From Diplosphaera chodatii (Eukaryota; Chlorophyta; Trebouxiophyceae; Prasiolales; Stichococcaceae), in NCBI GenBank assembly GCA_032358165.1, contig JAALGY010000023.1:310001-374000 (forward strand): 64,000 nt of DNA. The letters run 5' to 3'. Of the stretch, positions 43,401-55,009 are shown in pieces (position 1 is the first letter of the stretch; each line of letters begins with the position of its first letter). The notes beneath the pieces are model-generated. The model ran no database searches. It had not been told where the DNA came from and worked only from the letters and a program-made list of their open reading frames with translations. The position numbers and the translations under genes were made by a program.

Positions 43401-46247
43401 GCCTGCACACGAGCATGGCACAGCAGGATTCAGGCAGCTCACAGACAAAGAAGTATCTCCAGCTCAGGTGCTGCACCAGTGGTGCAGCATTGCGGTCATC
43501 AAAACACCACATGCGGTTCCGTATGCTACAGAAACGCGCATACCGGCAGCCAGTAGCGGGCATCAATGCGGTGCGAGTGCATGCCAAGCCTGGCAGCGGC
43601 GGGATCCACGCTGCCGCCAGCGCCAGCCGATGCGAAGGCGCCCGACGAGCAGCAGTACAGCAGCACCAGGACCAGCAGCAGCAGCGTCTGCAGGGACACA
43701 GGTGCCAGGGGCATGTTTGCAGGCTGCAAGTTGGGCAAATAGCACACAACACACCATCCATCTTCCTGCACAGCTGCACTATCTGGCATAGGACAAGGCT
43801 GCCAAAGTGCTGCCGATCAGAACATCAGCACCAGGAGGTGATGCGATAGTGTCGGCATAGAAAGGCAAGGCAAACCTGTAGCGGCCTCACCTGCAGTAGC
43901 GCAATCACGCCATTGGTGAAGTGCGAGCGGTCCAGGGCCACCTCAGCCTGCAAGGGCATGAACCACTCCGTTGCAGGTCAAGTTGAGAACTGAAGCTGCG
44001 TACGGATACCCAAAATTAGCTGCCCCGTCTGCGAAGGGGCTGCAGTTTAATTTGCTGACTGTGCCACGCGGCGGCCAGGCACTTCCACTGACATGAGCAC
44101 GCCATGTGCAGAGGACAAAGTGCCGAAAGCATGAAGTGTACATTCAGCCGCGAGCAGCAGTGTAAAGCTTGCTGCTGACCGCTCGAAGATGGTCGACTGA
44201 TCGACCCTGCACGCAGCCCTTGCTCACCTGGCTGCACTTGCAATCGCAGCTGCAGCACCGATGCCCCACTCGACAGGACGCTACTGGCTGATACCAATCT
44301 GTACTTTGGATGCAGAAGAAGATCGCGGTGTGGAAGGCTCCGACAGCGACGTCCGAAAGCTGTCTTGTGGGACGAGATGAGTAATCAAGAAGCCACCCTG
44401 TGGCAGAACCTCTGCACCTAGCTCATCGGAAGCTGTGAAAAGGGGAAAGGGAGAGGGGAGGGGCGAAGGTGATGAACGGTCACCGCGAGCAGGCGGCTGG
44501 CGAGACGTCGCTGGCTCCGCCGTGTCCGCATCTGGCCCTCATGCAGCAGCGCGTCTGTTGCCCGCAGCATCTGCATGGCGCAGCATTGTTCCTCGTCAAT
44601 GGGCCGCATGTATATGGACCAGCTCCCAGCCAGCAGATGGCGCGTGCAGGATACTGCACACGGCTCTGACCAGCACCATCTGCAAGCCCTGATCTGCTCC
44701 TGCTCATGGCAACTCGAGCATCTGGAACAGAGTACACAGCAGCCAGCCAAACCAGCGGAATGGCGCTTGGACAGAGGCCTGTGCCCCATGCATGCACAAG
44801 CCAGTCCTGTACCAGTGAGCACACCTGCGCCTCTGCGGCCAGGTGGGCCGCGCGCCGCTGCAGCCGCGACACCTCCTCCCCCAGCGTCCAGCCGGCATTG
44901 TTAGTCCCCCGCAGCTTGACATTCCTGCAGTAAGCAGAGCAGGGCTCATGGGCACCATACACTCTGTGTTAATCTACATACATTGTATTCGCTGCATATC
45001 CCTATGACTCACCCACATGCTGCAAGCTCATGCATGTGCATCTGCAGAGCTGAGCAGGCATGTGACTGAAGATCACACGCAACTGCAGATGGTATCAGGA
45101 GGATCTGCGACATCGCACCAGCCTTTCTCGGAGGCATCGTCATCGTCCGAGCCTTCCCCGCCCACATCGTGAAACCGGTACAGGTGGCTGCGGTTCTCGA
45201 ACGGGTGCTTGTACAACTGCAGCACCGAAGCTTCAGGTTCCAAGCAATCCTGAATGACTACTATCGTGAAGTACGCAGGGTTTCGGGATCACCCCAGTAT
45301 GCCCTCTGATCAGGCTAGCAACAAGGCTGCCATGTACCAACAATCTGCAGCACTTGCAGCACCATGCACGCCGCAGGATGTGGCAGGACAACACGCCATG
45401 ATGTTGTATTTGATGATTGTAGTCGACGCTTGAGCATCTGACGCTCACCACATGGTGCAGCAGCCCGCGGTGCATGAGTGCGTTGCCGATGTCCACAGCC
45501 TGGGCCTCGTCCTGCGCCACAGCCGCTGTACGCACCAGCCACGTCACCGCCTGACGGCCTGTCGCATACACATCAGCCGGTCGACCAAGCACATGCCAAA
45601 GAACCATCCTGCCCATTCTGTGCACCACCTGGTCTCTACACTGTAGGCACGGTTGCAGTGCAGCTGCGCGTCCTCCATGCATGTTGGAGTGGATCCGAAC
45701 ACTGAGGGCTGTGCCGACTTGCGGATGTGCAACCCATTTGTTGACCCACCTGTGAAGCAGCTGCGGTACTTCTTGAAGTGCCGCGTGCGGTCCTTGACCT
45801 CGATGCCCTGCGCCATCCGCTCTGCCAAATCTGCCAGATCCTGCAGAGCAGGATTCAGCCAGTGCTCAGCTTGGACCAATGTCGCCGTCAGATGATCATG
45901 CTCAGGTGTCGGGTCATGTTGCCATAGCTGTCAGCAGATCCTCTTGCGCAGCGTGACTGCCAAGCTCCACACGGACGCACCTGATCGGGCCAGTCGCAGC
46001 ATGGCACGGCAGGCGGGGCCATTTGCGCCACACCATTCACCGGTGCTGACCTGACGCTGACGCTGTCTACACTCGGAGGCGCTGCCGGAGCGGGATCGGG
46101 TGCCGACGATCTCTCAATTGCCTGGCTGCTGGTAGCAGCTGCATCATGCGCTGGCATGCTGGCCGCGGGCGCTGATAGCCTCTCAAGTTTGCTCTGGAGG
46201 CCGCTGAGCAACTGCTTGCCAGCGACGCTGCAATTGATGCTCGGCAT
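40469..46247 (-). CDS. DEP-domain protein with C-terminal DUF1769/Duc1-like domain
   Basis: ATG at 46247 (MPSINCSVAGKQLLSGLQSK), then an Ala/Ser/Pro segment. The DEP domain is spread over three exons: AERMAQGIEVKDRTRHFKKY then RSCFTG (about 45840-45747), QDEAQAVDIGNALMHRGLLH then HVV (about 45525-45452), and LYKHPFENRSHLYRFHDVGG (about 45220-45155). Next: a helical exon with EEVSRLQRRAAHLAAEAQV (44885-44825), an exon with LPQGGFLITHLVPQDSFRTS (44433-44306), VALDRSHFTNGVIALLQ (43940), and a hydrophobic segment TLLLLVLVLLYCC (43690-43650). The C-terminal region has SLFRGWPDAPGLLRLKPG (42745), HFETDSFAGSAAIWVRDLPT with WKGKRRRSRIAIQGRFKC (42250-42125), HFSNANNRRNTYFE (41050), VYTFWIYQHLVNLGSYELDL (40895), and FDLAHYLDGQPLQFMMRPRG then FEMWHEKL, TGA at 40471-40469. 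That succession matches the fungal and protist DUF1769/Duc1 family, thought to bind cortical membrane lipid. DEP domains also bind membranes or GPCR/RGS partners. Confidence 0.75.
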
Positions 46248-46858
46248 GGCGGCTCAGTATGTGCTGCAGATCGCGGCCTGAACCTGAGACTATGATCGCT
46301 GTCAATGGACCCGGCGCGCCAGTGGCGCTGTCAGACTCCGCTGCTGGCGAAACAAGAGGAAAGAAGTGTGGTCGCCAGTGAAACATGCACTGCCAGGACA
46401 CAAGGCTACCGACTGGAGTGCATATCATGAAACAGCTTGCTGTGCATGCAGAGCAACGCATGCCTTTGCAACTCCGGACGCATGCTGCTCCCGCACCTGG
46501 CCTTCGTGCCTCGCACCCTCGCCCGCAGCTCGTCACGGACAGGTCTGGCGTCGAGCTCTGACATTGTAGGCAAACGCCCGCAATAAAATTCCAGCAATGC
46601 GAGATCGATAGCAGTGGGGTGACTTCGCCCTTGTGCACCGATCCTCAAGCCTTTCAGGTACCCGATGTTCACAAAGGTCTGCACGCTGCAGCACGAGCTT
46701 GTCTTTGCATTGTGTTGGCAGATACGTTATGCATCTAGATGTATGCGGCGTAGCGACGCGCATGTGTCATCCCAGCTGTCAAACAGTCCACCTTCGCCAA
46801 ATGCTCTGCAGATGCCCAAGCACGTGAGTCATTTGACCGTCACATGGGCTGCCTGAAG

Positions 46859-46896
46859 TAGGGGTAGTTAAAGAACTTCTTCTTTGACTACCCCTA
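46859..46896. repeat. 17-bp near-perfect inverted repeat with 4-nt loop
   Basis: The arm at 46859-46875 (taggggtagttaaagaa) pairs with 46880-46896 across a cttc loop. All 17 positions pair, one of them as a T-G wobble. It could be a terminator-like structure, a small-RNA precursor, or the remnant of a miniature inverted-repeat element. Confidence 0.85.
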
Positions 46897-46913
46897 ACTG
46901 AAGCCAGTAGGGA

Positions 46914-46946
46914 ATTACGCCGTATACCAGAGTGTATTACGCCGTA
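46914..46946. repeat. 11-bp direct repeat (attacgccgta), 22-bp period
   Basis: attacgccgta occurs at 46914-46924 and 46936-46946, just downstream of the hairpin at 46859. Possibly a paired protein-binding site in the pirin upstream region, or a local duplication. Confidence 0.75.
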
Positions 46947-47561
46947 CCATTCTTACGTTTGTGGGATCTCCGGCTTATGCAAGGTGCAGAGCAGCTAAAC
47001 ACGAAGCACTTCGCACCCCAATCATTGATCAACTTGCACTCACTCAGAGACATCTTCCGAGTGTGCCGCTGCCCGAGACAGCCTGCAGGTGAGGTTGTTA
47101 TGAATGCACTGCTGGTGCGTTGCACATGCTGAAGACATGTTTCATATATGAACGCAAGCAGGTTGAGATGTATCTCAAGTTTGCGCTGTTGCATGTCATC
47201 GATGAACGACACATGCGGTCACTGTTTCCGTGTCACAATGTTGAATTGGAGGTGGCGCGCACTGTTTGCGCCTGTCTGAGCAGTGTTCCTGTCACGGATG
47301 TGCAGAGGAAGCTGGATCCCCGCAGACGCAGCACAGCTGCTGCTACAACATCTCAGTGCCCGCTTTTCAGCGTGCTACTGGTCGGCCTCGCCGTGCTAGG
47401 TGTGGCGTCCGGCCCTGCCGTGCATGTTGGCCCTGCCATTGCAGCAAGGCTGTGCGGTGCACCTGACCTGTATATATGTATGAAACGCATCTCGCAAGTC
47501 TGCCCTCCATATGACACATGCACAAGCCTGCCTCTGGGGTCGCCCTGCAGGAGTGAGTTGC

Positions 47562-50094
47562 ATGCTTCTGGCCGCGCTCCCCATTCGCTCCGCCCCCGCT
47601 GCGCGCCTCGCTACCAGGACCGCCCGCAGCCTGACCTCCTCACCGCTGCGCACCCCGCTGTCTGACCGGCAGCAGCCGTACCGCCTGCGCACAGTTGCAA
47701 CAGCAGCTGGCTCTGACACCGCCACCATGCCGGGCATCCGCACCGTCAAGCAGGTGGGTCTAGGGGTTACTGGGTTTACTGGGTGTCTTGGTTGCAGGAC
47801 TGGCGGATGCTGAGGCTGCTCTCAGCGAGGCTGCTCTCAGGCAGCTGTCAAACAGACTGGGCCATTGCCGCTTTCGGGCTGTTTCCTCTCGCAGCTGTGA
47901 CGGTGCCTCTGCAAGTTATCAGGGCCATGACCATGTTCACGCGAGCCCTCTCTGACAGCCCCTTATTTGGCGCCCGCAGGTGGTGCAAGGTCAGAAGCAG
48001 ATGGAGGGCGCAGGCGTGCGCATCTGCCGCACCATCGGCACCGGCGCGCTGCGTAACCTGGACCCCTTCCTCATGTTGGTGAGAGCACCCTGGGCACCCC
48101 TTGCAGCTAGTTGCAGCGAACGACACAGAACCCTGCCACAGCCCTGCAAAGCAGCCTGATGGAACGGTTTGTGGGCGCTGGCGACGTCAGCAGAAGTTGC
48201 TAACCATCCTTGACAACCTATTCCTGACCCGCAGCCTGATTGCACTGGCTAGTCGTCAATGTAAAGGCAGGCCTGATTCGGCGGCACATGTGCGAAGGAA
48301 ACTGTGTGCCATTGGCAGGACGAGCTGAAGCTGCCGACCAGCGAGGCGACCTCCGGCTTCCCGGACCACCCGCATCGCGGCTTCGAGACCTGCTCCATCA
48401 TGCTCAAGGGCAAGATGGAGCACCGTGACCACATCGGCAACCATGTACGCGTCCTACAAAGACTCCCTTCCTGATTACTCATTCATGTGCAGATCGCGCA
48501 GTGGCTTGATGTGTCAGCAGTGTACCGACTGATGGGCCCTGCTTGCCATCTCCGTCCTTCCTCATCAGCTGAAGGCTGTCAAGCGGTCTGCTGCAGGGCG
48601 TCATTGGGCCGGGCGGTGTGCAGTGGATGACGGCTGGACGCGGCATAGTGCACTCTGAGGTGCGGAGCGCAAACCTGAGCAGTTCTTGCGTATGCTGAGC
48701 AACTGTCTCTGTAAAACGGAGCTCAGGCTGCTAGGTTTGCCTGGGCTGTGAGCTACAGATGCATCCGATTCGATACTTCCTGAGTATGCGCTGAATACCT
48801 GCCCTTTCGTGCAGATGCCAATGACGACTGGCGGCGATGACCTGCATGGCTTCCAGCTGTGGATCAACCTGCCCAAGGCACACAAGATGGTCAAGCCCAG
48901 GTGTGCGGATATCAGACTCTGCAGCCAAATATGTACATCGTTCATCTTTGGCATCTTTGTTCAGCTGCTGGTAATTCACCCACTTGCCGGCCTGCTGATG
49001 CATTGCAGACTTTGATGCACAGGTACCAAGACTACCAGGCTGATGACATTCCGATCATAGAGAAGGATGGTGTGAGGGTCCGTGTCATGGCAGGCACAGC
49101 CTATGGAGCCGATGGGCCCGTCAAGGTACACATTAAGATGGTGTTCGTGTCGACAGCAGCATGGGTTGAGCCAGTTTGCATAATCTACACAGTGAAGGCT
49201 GCTGAGGTGCGATATGACGTCACTCTTGCCTATCGCGCTCTGCCTGCTGACGCCGTGCGCCCTGTGCGTGTAGATGCGGAACCCGGGCATGCTGCTGGAC
49301 GTCCATGTTTCAGAGGGCGCCACCTTCTCCACCCCGGTGCGTGTTCCGTTGCCTGCTGCACAGCATTTGGCAAAGTGGCCTGCTGCTGCCTGCTGCAGAG
49401 CACTTGATGCTGGCCTGCTGCTGCTCAGGAGCTGTCATTCCTACAACAAGTGGCTCATGTAGCACCTGACATCAACACCACTGCCACGCCATGCCTGCAG
49501 GTGGCGCAGGACTTCAACGGCTTCTGCTATGTGTACGAGGGCACCGGCAAGATCGGTGGCGCCAAGGCGCGCATCGAGCAGAACCTCGTCATGGGCGAAG
49601 GTGTGCATCCTCCTTTCCAGGCCCCTCAGTGGTCCGTAGGTGCTGCAGCCGCACATCCCGGCAATGTGTGTCTGGCGCGCTGTAGAGCAGCACCCCCTGT
49701 TATGATCTGCTGTCCAAGCGGAGCCAGCACAAGCAGTGACCGTCAGAGCTCTGCACTTACATCTTCGCAGGTGACAAGGTGGTCGCAGAGGGGGGCTCTG
49801 GCGGCCTGAAGTTTCTGCTGGTGGCGGGCCGCCCAATTGGGGAGCCCATCGTCCAGTATGGGCCCTTTGTCATGAACTCGGTAAGCATGTGCACCTTATG
49901 ATAGAGTTGTGTTCTTGTCCGAATGTCCTGCCAGATCGCAGCTGCGCCGCCTCTTTGCACAGCAGCGCTATATACAGTCGGTGACATGTCGCATCCACCA
50001 CCTGCAGGAGAGTGAGATCCAGCAAGCCTTCCGCGACTACCAGACCGGCAAGCTACAAAATCCAGGGGATGACGTGTGGGCTGCCGGCGACTAG
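47562..50094 (+). CDS. Pirin family protein (bicupin)
   Basis: ATG at 47562 starts an organelle-type presequence ([30 protein letters not shown]). Exons then give [20 protein letters not shown] (about 47982-48075), the N-cupin metal site in [20 protein letters not shown] with EHRDHIGNH (48320-48445), [18 protein letters not shown] (48606-48660), [20 protein letters not shown] (48818-48900), [20 protein letters not shown] then RVMAGTAYG (49022-49124), the [17 protein letters not shown] exon (49275-49340), [20 protein letters not shown] (49501-49600), [20 protein letters not shown] with QYGPFVMN (49770-49880), and [20 protein letters not shown], ending at TAG 50092-50094. His of HPHRG and of EHRDH are the expected iron ligands. 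Pirins are iron-binding cupins; some oxidise quercetin, and the plant form is reported to interact with a G-protein alpha subunit. The transit peptide is a prediction. Confidence 0.9.
47812..47841. repeat. 15-bp tandem duplication in a pirin intron
   Basis: gaggctgctctcagc at 47812-47826 is repeated with one change at 47827-47841. Intronic; no function suggested. Confidence 0.75.
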
Positions 50095-50191
50095 GGCACA
50101 TGGGCATGGGATCGGAGGAATAGACTGTGACTGCAGCTTTCTGACGACAGGCGGTTGTTAAGGGACAGGATGTTTCAGGGTCAGAACAACT

Positions 50192-50196
50192 TGTAA
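50192..50196 (+). terminator. Putative TGTAA polyadenylation signal for pirin
   Basis: TGTAA about 100 nt downstream of the pirin stop. This is the commonest poly(A) signal in chlorophyte algae. Position and motif only; no transcript evidence. Confidence 0.4.
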
Positions 50197-50468
50197 ACCT
50201 GAACAACTTGACTGGGGAGGAGTTGTTGTGCTGCACACTCTGAACCTGGACTCACAGCATTGCTGGGATTCCGTTGACAGCATGTAAAGCTTGTACCGAT
50301 GGTCTTCAGGATGCCCACTTCCACCGTGGCGAACATTCAGGATCCTCTGTGCGCAGCACTTGGTGAGTGCCCACAGTCTGTAGGCATCGCCCTGGGTCGA
50401 TGGGCGGCTCTTGTGGTTACGCCGTTTCTCTCCAACATTGAGGTGTGGATCGTCAGTTGTCGTCGACT

Positions 50469-50487
50469 GGTCCCTTCGATCGGGACC
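50469..50487. repeat. Short palindrome upstream of NRT2
   Basis: ggtccc and gggacc are separated by ttcgatc, with further dyad-like sequence around. It lies about 0.42 kb before the NRT2 ATG and could be a regulator site; unproven. Confidence 0.55.
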
Positions 50488-50899
50488 CTTGGCGGCTGAA
50501 AGGGCGCAACGATCGGCGAAACCGACGGGTCACAAACGGGCCACAAAGCCAGGGTTCAGAAGGTCGGAACACTGAGCCCTTCAACGGCGACCTTTGCGTG
50601 CTGCGCCGTGAGCAGACCCTACTCGCACGACGTCCCGCCGCGAACGACACACCAAACATCACATTTGCTCGTTCACGAAAGCGCCTTCGCCTGCCGCTGC
50701 ACGTGCTAGTGGCAACTTGACTGCCTGAGGGTTTCACACTCAAGGTGCACAGAAGCCCTCAGCAACCACTTTGTGAGGTGCAGCGCGCGGCGATCGGCCT
50801 CCTCCAGCACGCGCAGCTGTATATCTAGAGCTGCAGCAAACGCGCAGCAACCGCGTTGCCATCAGTTCTGCGCGGCAGTCAGGTCGGCAGCTGCACACC

Positions 50900-53800
50900 A
50901 TGTCGTCGGCCAGCCCAAACGCAAAGGAGGGATATGAACCCGGAGAGATCCGCGAGCGGCCGCTGCCCAAGTTCCATATGGCAGTGGACAGCGAGTACAA
51001 GGTGTGCATGCACATAGGGTGATCAAGAGCGGCCATACTCACAAGCATGCGCATTATTAGCTGATCCGTCATGCAAACTTCAGGCGACCCTGCCGCTCTG
51101 CCGCTTGCTGCCCAAGCCGATCGGCACGATCGATCGCCATTGATTGTGTAGGAGGGAGTGAACATGCACAGCAATGGCAATCGGGCATCGCAGGGAAGTC
51201 CGTCTGGTTCATGAACTTGCATGTTACCATCCTGTGCAGGGCAAGCAGCTCAAGCTCTACAGCGTCATGCCCCCACATATGCTGTCGTTCTGGGTGAACG
51301 TGGCGGCCTTCTTTACCAGGTACCTACACGGTGACTGTGCAAGTCGGATCGCTGCCTGTTGCTGAACAGAAGGGTTTCCAAGCACGGTGGCTTCCTAAGC
51401 CGTGCGTTTTGCTGCGCAGCTTCCTGTCAACCTTTGCCGCCGCGCCGCTGATCTCAAGTGAGCTTTCCAATCCCACATGGCTATCCGCTCCGATATCCTC
51501 AACGCACAAGCATTCTAGGGTTGACCTGATTCTGATGGCCGGCGATCGCTGAAGCTTGCTTCCGCCACACTGCAGCAAATCCCGCGCGACTGATTGCATG
51601 CAGCATTCGCTAGATGTGCAAGCGTGTTTGGCCGGTTGTGTTGCCGTCTTGCCCAGCTGCACGCCAGCTGTTCATCCATCGGTGTCGCCAGGCGTTTCAC
51701 CTGCGTCACGTGCTCGCGGCTTTGTCGTGCTCCCTCTCGACACGTCGTCGGACACTTCTCCGTCGGCCTGGAAACCGCCAACAGCGCAAATTAGTCCTTG
51801 CTTCCTCTTGTCGCAGCCCGCTCGGTGCCGTGCCGCGCATGGAAGTTACTCAAATGTTCACTGGGTAGCTGGATGGCCATGCTGATGAGCTTGTCTGTTT
51901 CCTGCGCTTCCAGTCATCCGGGACGACATCAATCTGACCAGAACAGAGGCCAGCGGCGCTGCCATCGCGTCGATCACGGGTGCGACGGCGTTTGGGCCAT
52001 TGCATGCATGCATGCGTGGGCAGCAAAGATGCAAATGCTTAAATGCACGTTGCCATCTGTCCCAAGTCACGACAGCCCTCGGCGGCAATCACGTCTTGCA
52101 ACGTCACTGTTTCACAGGCACATGCTTTTCCCGTATTGCCATGGGCTCCTTCTGCGATGCCTTTGGCCCGCGCATGGGCCACATCATGATTCTGAGCCTG
52201 ACATCTGCGCCAGGTGTGTGCCGCACCTCAGTATGTCCGGATCAGCATCGTCTGCATGCAACAAGCCGTCTGCATTGTGCACAGAGGGTGCTTGGCTTGC
52301 TGCGGTAGCTGCGGACTGCTCTATGCTCTTCTTCATCAACATGCAGTGTTCCTTATGTCGGTGGTCAGCGGCTCCACCGGCTTCATCATCGTGCGCTGCT
52401 GCATCGGCTTCAGCCTGGCTTGCTTCGTGTGCTGCCAATTCTGGTGCGCGCCCACTGGGCACCGTGCTGCCATGCATGCATGCATGCTCTCGAGTCCACG
52501 TACCAGCACATCAAGCAATGCGACGTCCTCTTCACCTGCCGTCTGTGATTGACGTTTCCACATGGGCGTGCAGGAGCTCCATCATGTTCTCCCCCAACAT
52601 CGTCGGCACCGCCAACGCCTTTGCAGGCGGCTGGGGCAACATGGGTGCGACATGCTGATCCTGCAAGTCCTCTGCCACTGGCTACCCATCGTGGTCTGGA
52701 CATACTGCTCTCTGAGGACATGGCCATAGAGACAGTGCATGTGGACACAACATGCATGCATGTGGTGGTAAGTCTTCCGCTGCAGCCTCCTCAATGGGGA
52801 CTGCTGCACAACAGGTGGCGGCGCCACGCAGATCATCATGCCCTACCTCACCATAGCCATCGCCAAACACGTGCCCGAGTTTGAGGCGTGGCGCTGGTCG
52901 TTCTTCGTGCCAGGCGCCTGCCACGTCATCATCGCATTCCTTGTCATGGTTGCCGCCACGGTGCGATGCTCTGCTGAAGTGGGATATGCAGCAGATGGGT
53001 CGTCAGATCTCGGCTGGCAGAGGACCTCGCAGCGGCACCTGTGTCTGTCAGGTTGCCAGCTGCCCTTTGAGTCTCACCCCGCTCAGCATTTTGTCCCTGT
53101 TTGCAACAGGATCTGCCGGACGGCAACTACATTGACCTCAAGAAGCGTGGCGTGAAGGAAAAGGCCAACACGCTGCGCGAGATGAAGGTCGCCTTCAGGT
53201 ATGGCAGCTGCTTCTCATCACATTATCCTACCTGACCAGCTGTGCAGGAATCGTACGAATCGCGCTCGACCAGTGTATTGTGCATGTAGTGTTCCGAAAG
53301 CTGCTGACATCAGACATCTTTGCCCACCGCAGCAACTACCGCACATGGATCTGCATGGCCTTCTACGGCTTCTCTTTCGGTGTCGAGCTGACGGTCGACA
53401 ACAACCTGGCGCCCTACATCCAGGCCCAGTTCAACAAGGGCCTGATTGCAGCCGGCAACTACGCCGCCATCTTCGGGCTGCTCAACTTCTTCTCGCGACC
53501 CGGCGGTGAGGGTTTGTGCAGTGCAACTGCTGTGTTTGCTGCACTACTGTTTAGGTTATGGCTTCATCTTCCCACAACCAGTTGCTTCTGTGCACGCATG
53601 CATGCCAAACGCCGCCCCGTGCATATGCTGTGTCGTCAAAGGACATGCAACAGGCTGCGTTCTAAGCCAGTCCTCTTGTTCCGCTAGGTGGCATCGTTTC
53701 AGACGTCTTTGCTAAGTACTTCGGCATGCGGGGCCGCATCTGGTGGCTGTGGATCTGCATGTCGATTGGCGCCGTCTTCTGCATCGTGCTGGGCAAGTCG

Positions 53801-55009
53801 GAAAACTCCTTCGGGCAGACCATGGCCATCGTGGTCGTGTTCTCCATCTTCATCCAGGTGCGCTGTTGTGCCTCCTTATTCCTTGTGCCCCTCCGACCAT
53901 GGACACCCTGCACCTCCCCAGAGCTGTTGTGACGCTGTGCTGCGTGCTTGCTGGTGGTGATATTGGCAGGCCACAGCAGCTCGGAAGGGCGTATGAGACA
54001 GCACTCACGACAGTATGGTACACAACCGTCAACCCACCAGTGATTACAATTCATGCTGTGTCGGGGTGCAGGGCACCTGCGGCGCGGTGTACGGCATCGT
54101 GCCCTTCATCTCCCGCCGCTCCCTGGGTCTCATCTGCGGCTGCGTCGGCGCCGGCGGCAACCTGGGCGGTGCCATCACTCAGGTACTATAGGGCTGCTCT
54201 GAGCCTCTCTTCTGCAGCAGGGTTTAGCGTTGCATCTCGTTGGTTGCAAGCAGCATCCTGTGGCACATGTGCTCTCACGAGGAGCACTATCTGGATAGGG
54301 GGTTGTACCCTGCCGAAAGGACACCACTGACGAGTTCTGCCTGTGCTTGGCTGCGACAGGCTGCGTTCTTCACCGCGGGCTCCATCAAGCCGTACCACTC
54401 GTACCTCTGGATGGGCGTCATGTCGCTGCTGGTGGCGCAGCTGGCGTGGCTGGTGTATTTCCCCATGTGGGGCGGCATGGTGTGCCCCGCCAAGGCCAAC
54501 GTCACCGAGCAGGTGTCAGAAGAGTTTTAACGATTGCCATTGGAGTCTTAAAATGACGCTTTACTGGGGCATGACAAAATGACGGACCACTCAGGCCTGT
54601 TCATGTGCCATGCACTCGTGTCAATATCATTCAGCATTCCTGGATACAAGGCTGCTGCTCTAGTTTGATGCTGACCTCATTCATACCTCCTGTGCAGGAT
54701 TACTTCTTCAGCGACTGGTCGGCAGAGGAGAGGGAGCAGGGCAAGCACATGCAGGTGTGCGGCGAAGCATGCTGCTGCATCACACTGGCTGCCACAGTCT
54801 CATGCGGTTCAGAGTGTTGGAAGCACTGTGGCAATAGCGTGAGTGCACATTGTTCTTGCGTGCGGATTGTTCCGAGAAACAATTATCTGAGTGCTGGCGT
54901 GACTACCCTGCAGGTCATGAAGTTCTGCAACGAGTCAAAGAGCCAGCGCGGCATGAAACGCATCCAGATGGAGGCCAAGACCGCCGGCGTCGGCAATGGC
55001 GCTGTGTAA
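50900..55009 (+). CDS. NRT2: High-affinity nitrate/nitrite transporter, NRT2 (NNP, MFS)
   Basis: ATG at 50900 ([20 protein letters not shown], then [14 protein letters not shown]). Exon 2 at 51240 gives [20 protein letters not shown]. Then [11 protein letters not shown] (51419), [20 protein letters not shown] (51916), [20 protein letters not shown], whose D..GPR matches the conserved MFS loop (52130), and [20 protein letters not shown] (52370). The nitrate signature [10 protein letters not shown] is split by an intron (52616-52645 and 52812) and continues [12 protein letters not shown]. Next come [20 protein letters not shown] (53136), [20 protein letters not shown] (53359-53420), [20 protein letters not shown] (53699), the second signature region [20 protein letters not shown] then [15 protein letters not shown] (54075-54181), and the last helix with [20 protein letters not shown] (54391). 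The cytosolic tail includes [19 protein letters not shown] (54699), TAA at 55007-55009. It is a plasma-membrane H+/nitrate symporter, usually needing NAR2 and induced by nitrate. Confidence 0.95.

Larger units (their letters stand above)
46248..47561. other. Divergent intergenic region
   Basis: About 1.3 kb between the DEP/DUF1769 gene start (-) and the pirin start (+). It holds a strong hairpin (46859-46896) and an 11-bp direct repeat. The minus-strand open frames here lack any family signal. Confidence 0.5.
50095..50899. promoter_or_regulatory. Pirin 3' flank and NRT2 promoter region
   Basis: About 0.8 kb between two + strand genes. TGTAA, the usual green-algal polyadenylation signal, lies at 50192-50196, about 100 nt after the pirin stop, and again near 50284. 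The remainder should contain the nitrate-regulated promoter of NRT2. It includes a 6-bp-arm palindrome at 50469-50487. Confidence 0.5.

Noticed and set aside
46183..46684. Overlapping minus-strand frames upstream of the DEP gene
   Set aside because: No family motifs, and not joined in phase to the start at 46247.
51084..51130. [11 protein letters not shown] after a cag acceptor, as an extra NRT2 exon
   Set aside because: Joining EYK directly to [14 protein letters not shown] (51240) reproduces the spacing of NRT2 proteins. The stretch lies within the intron.
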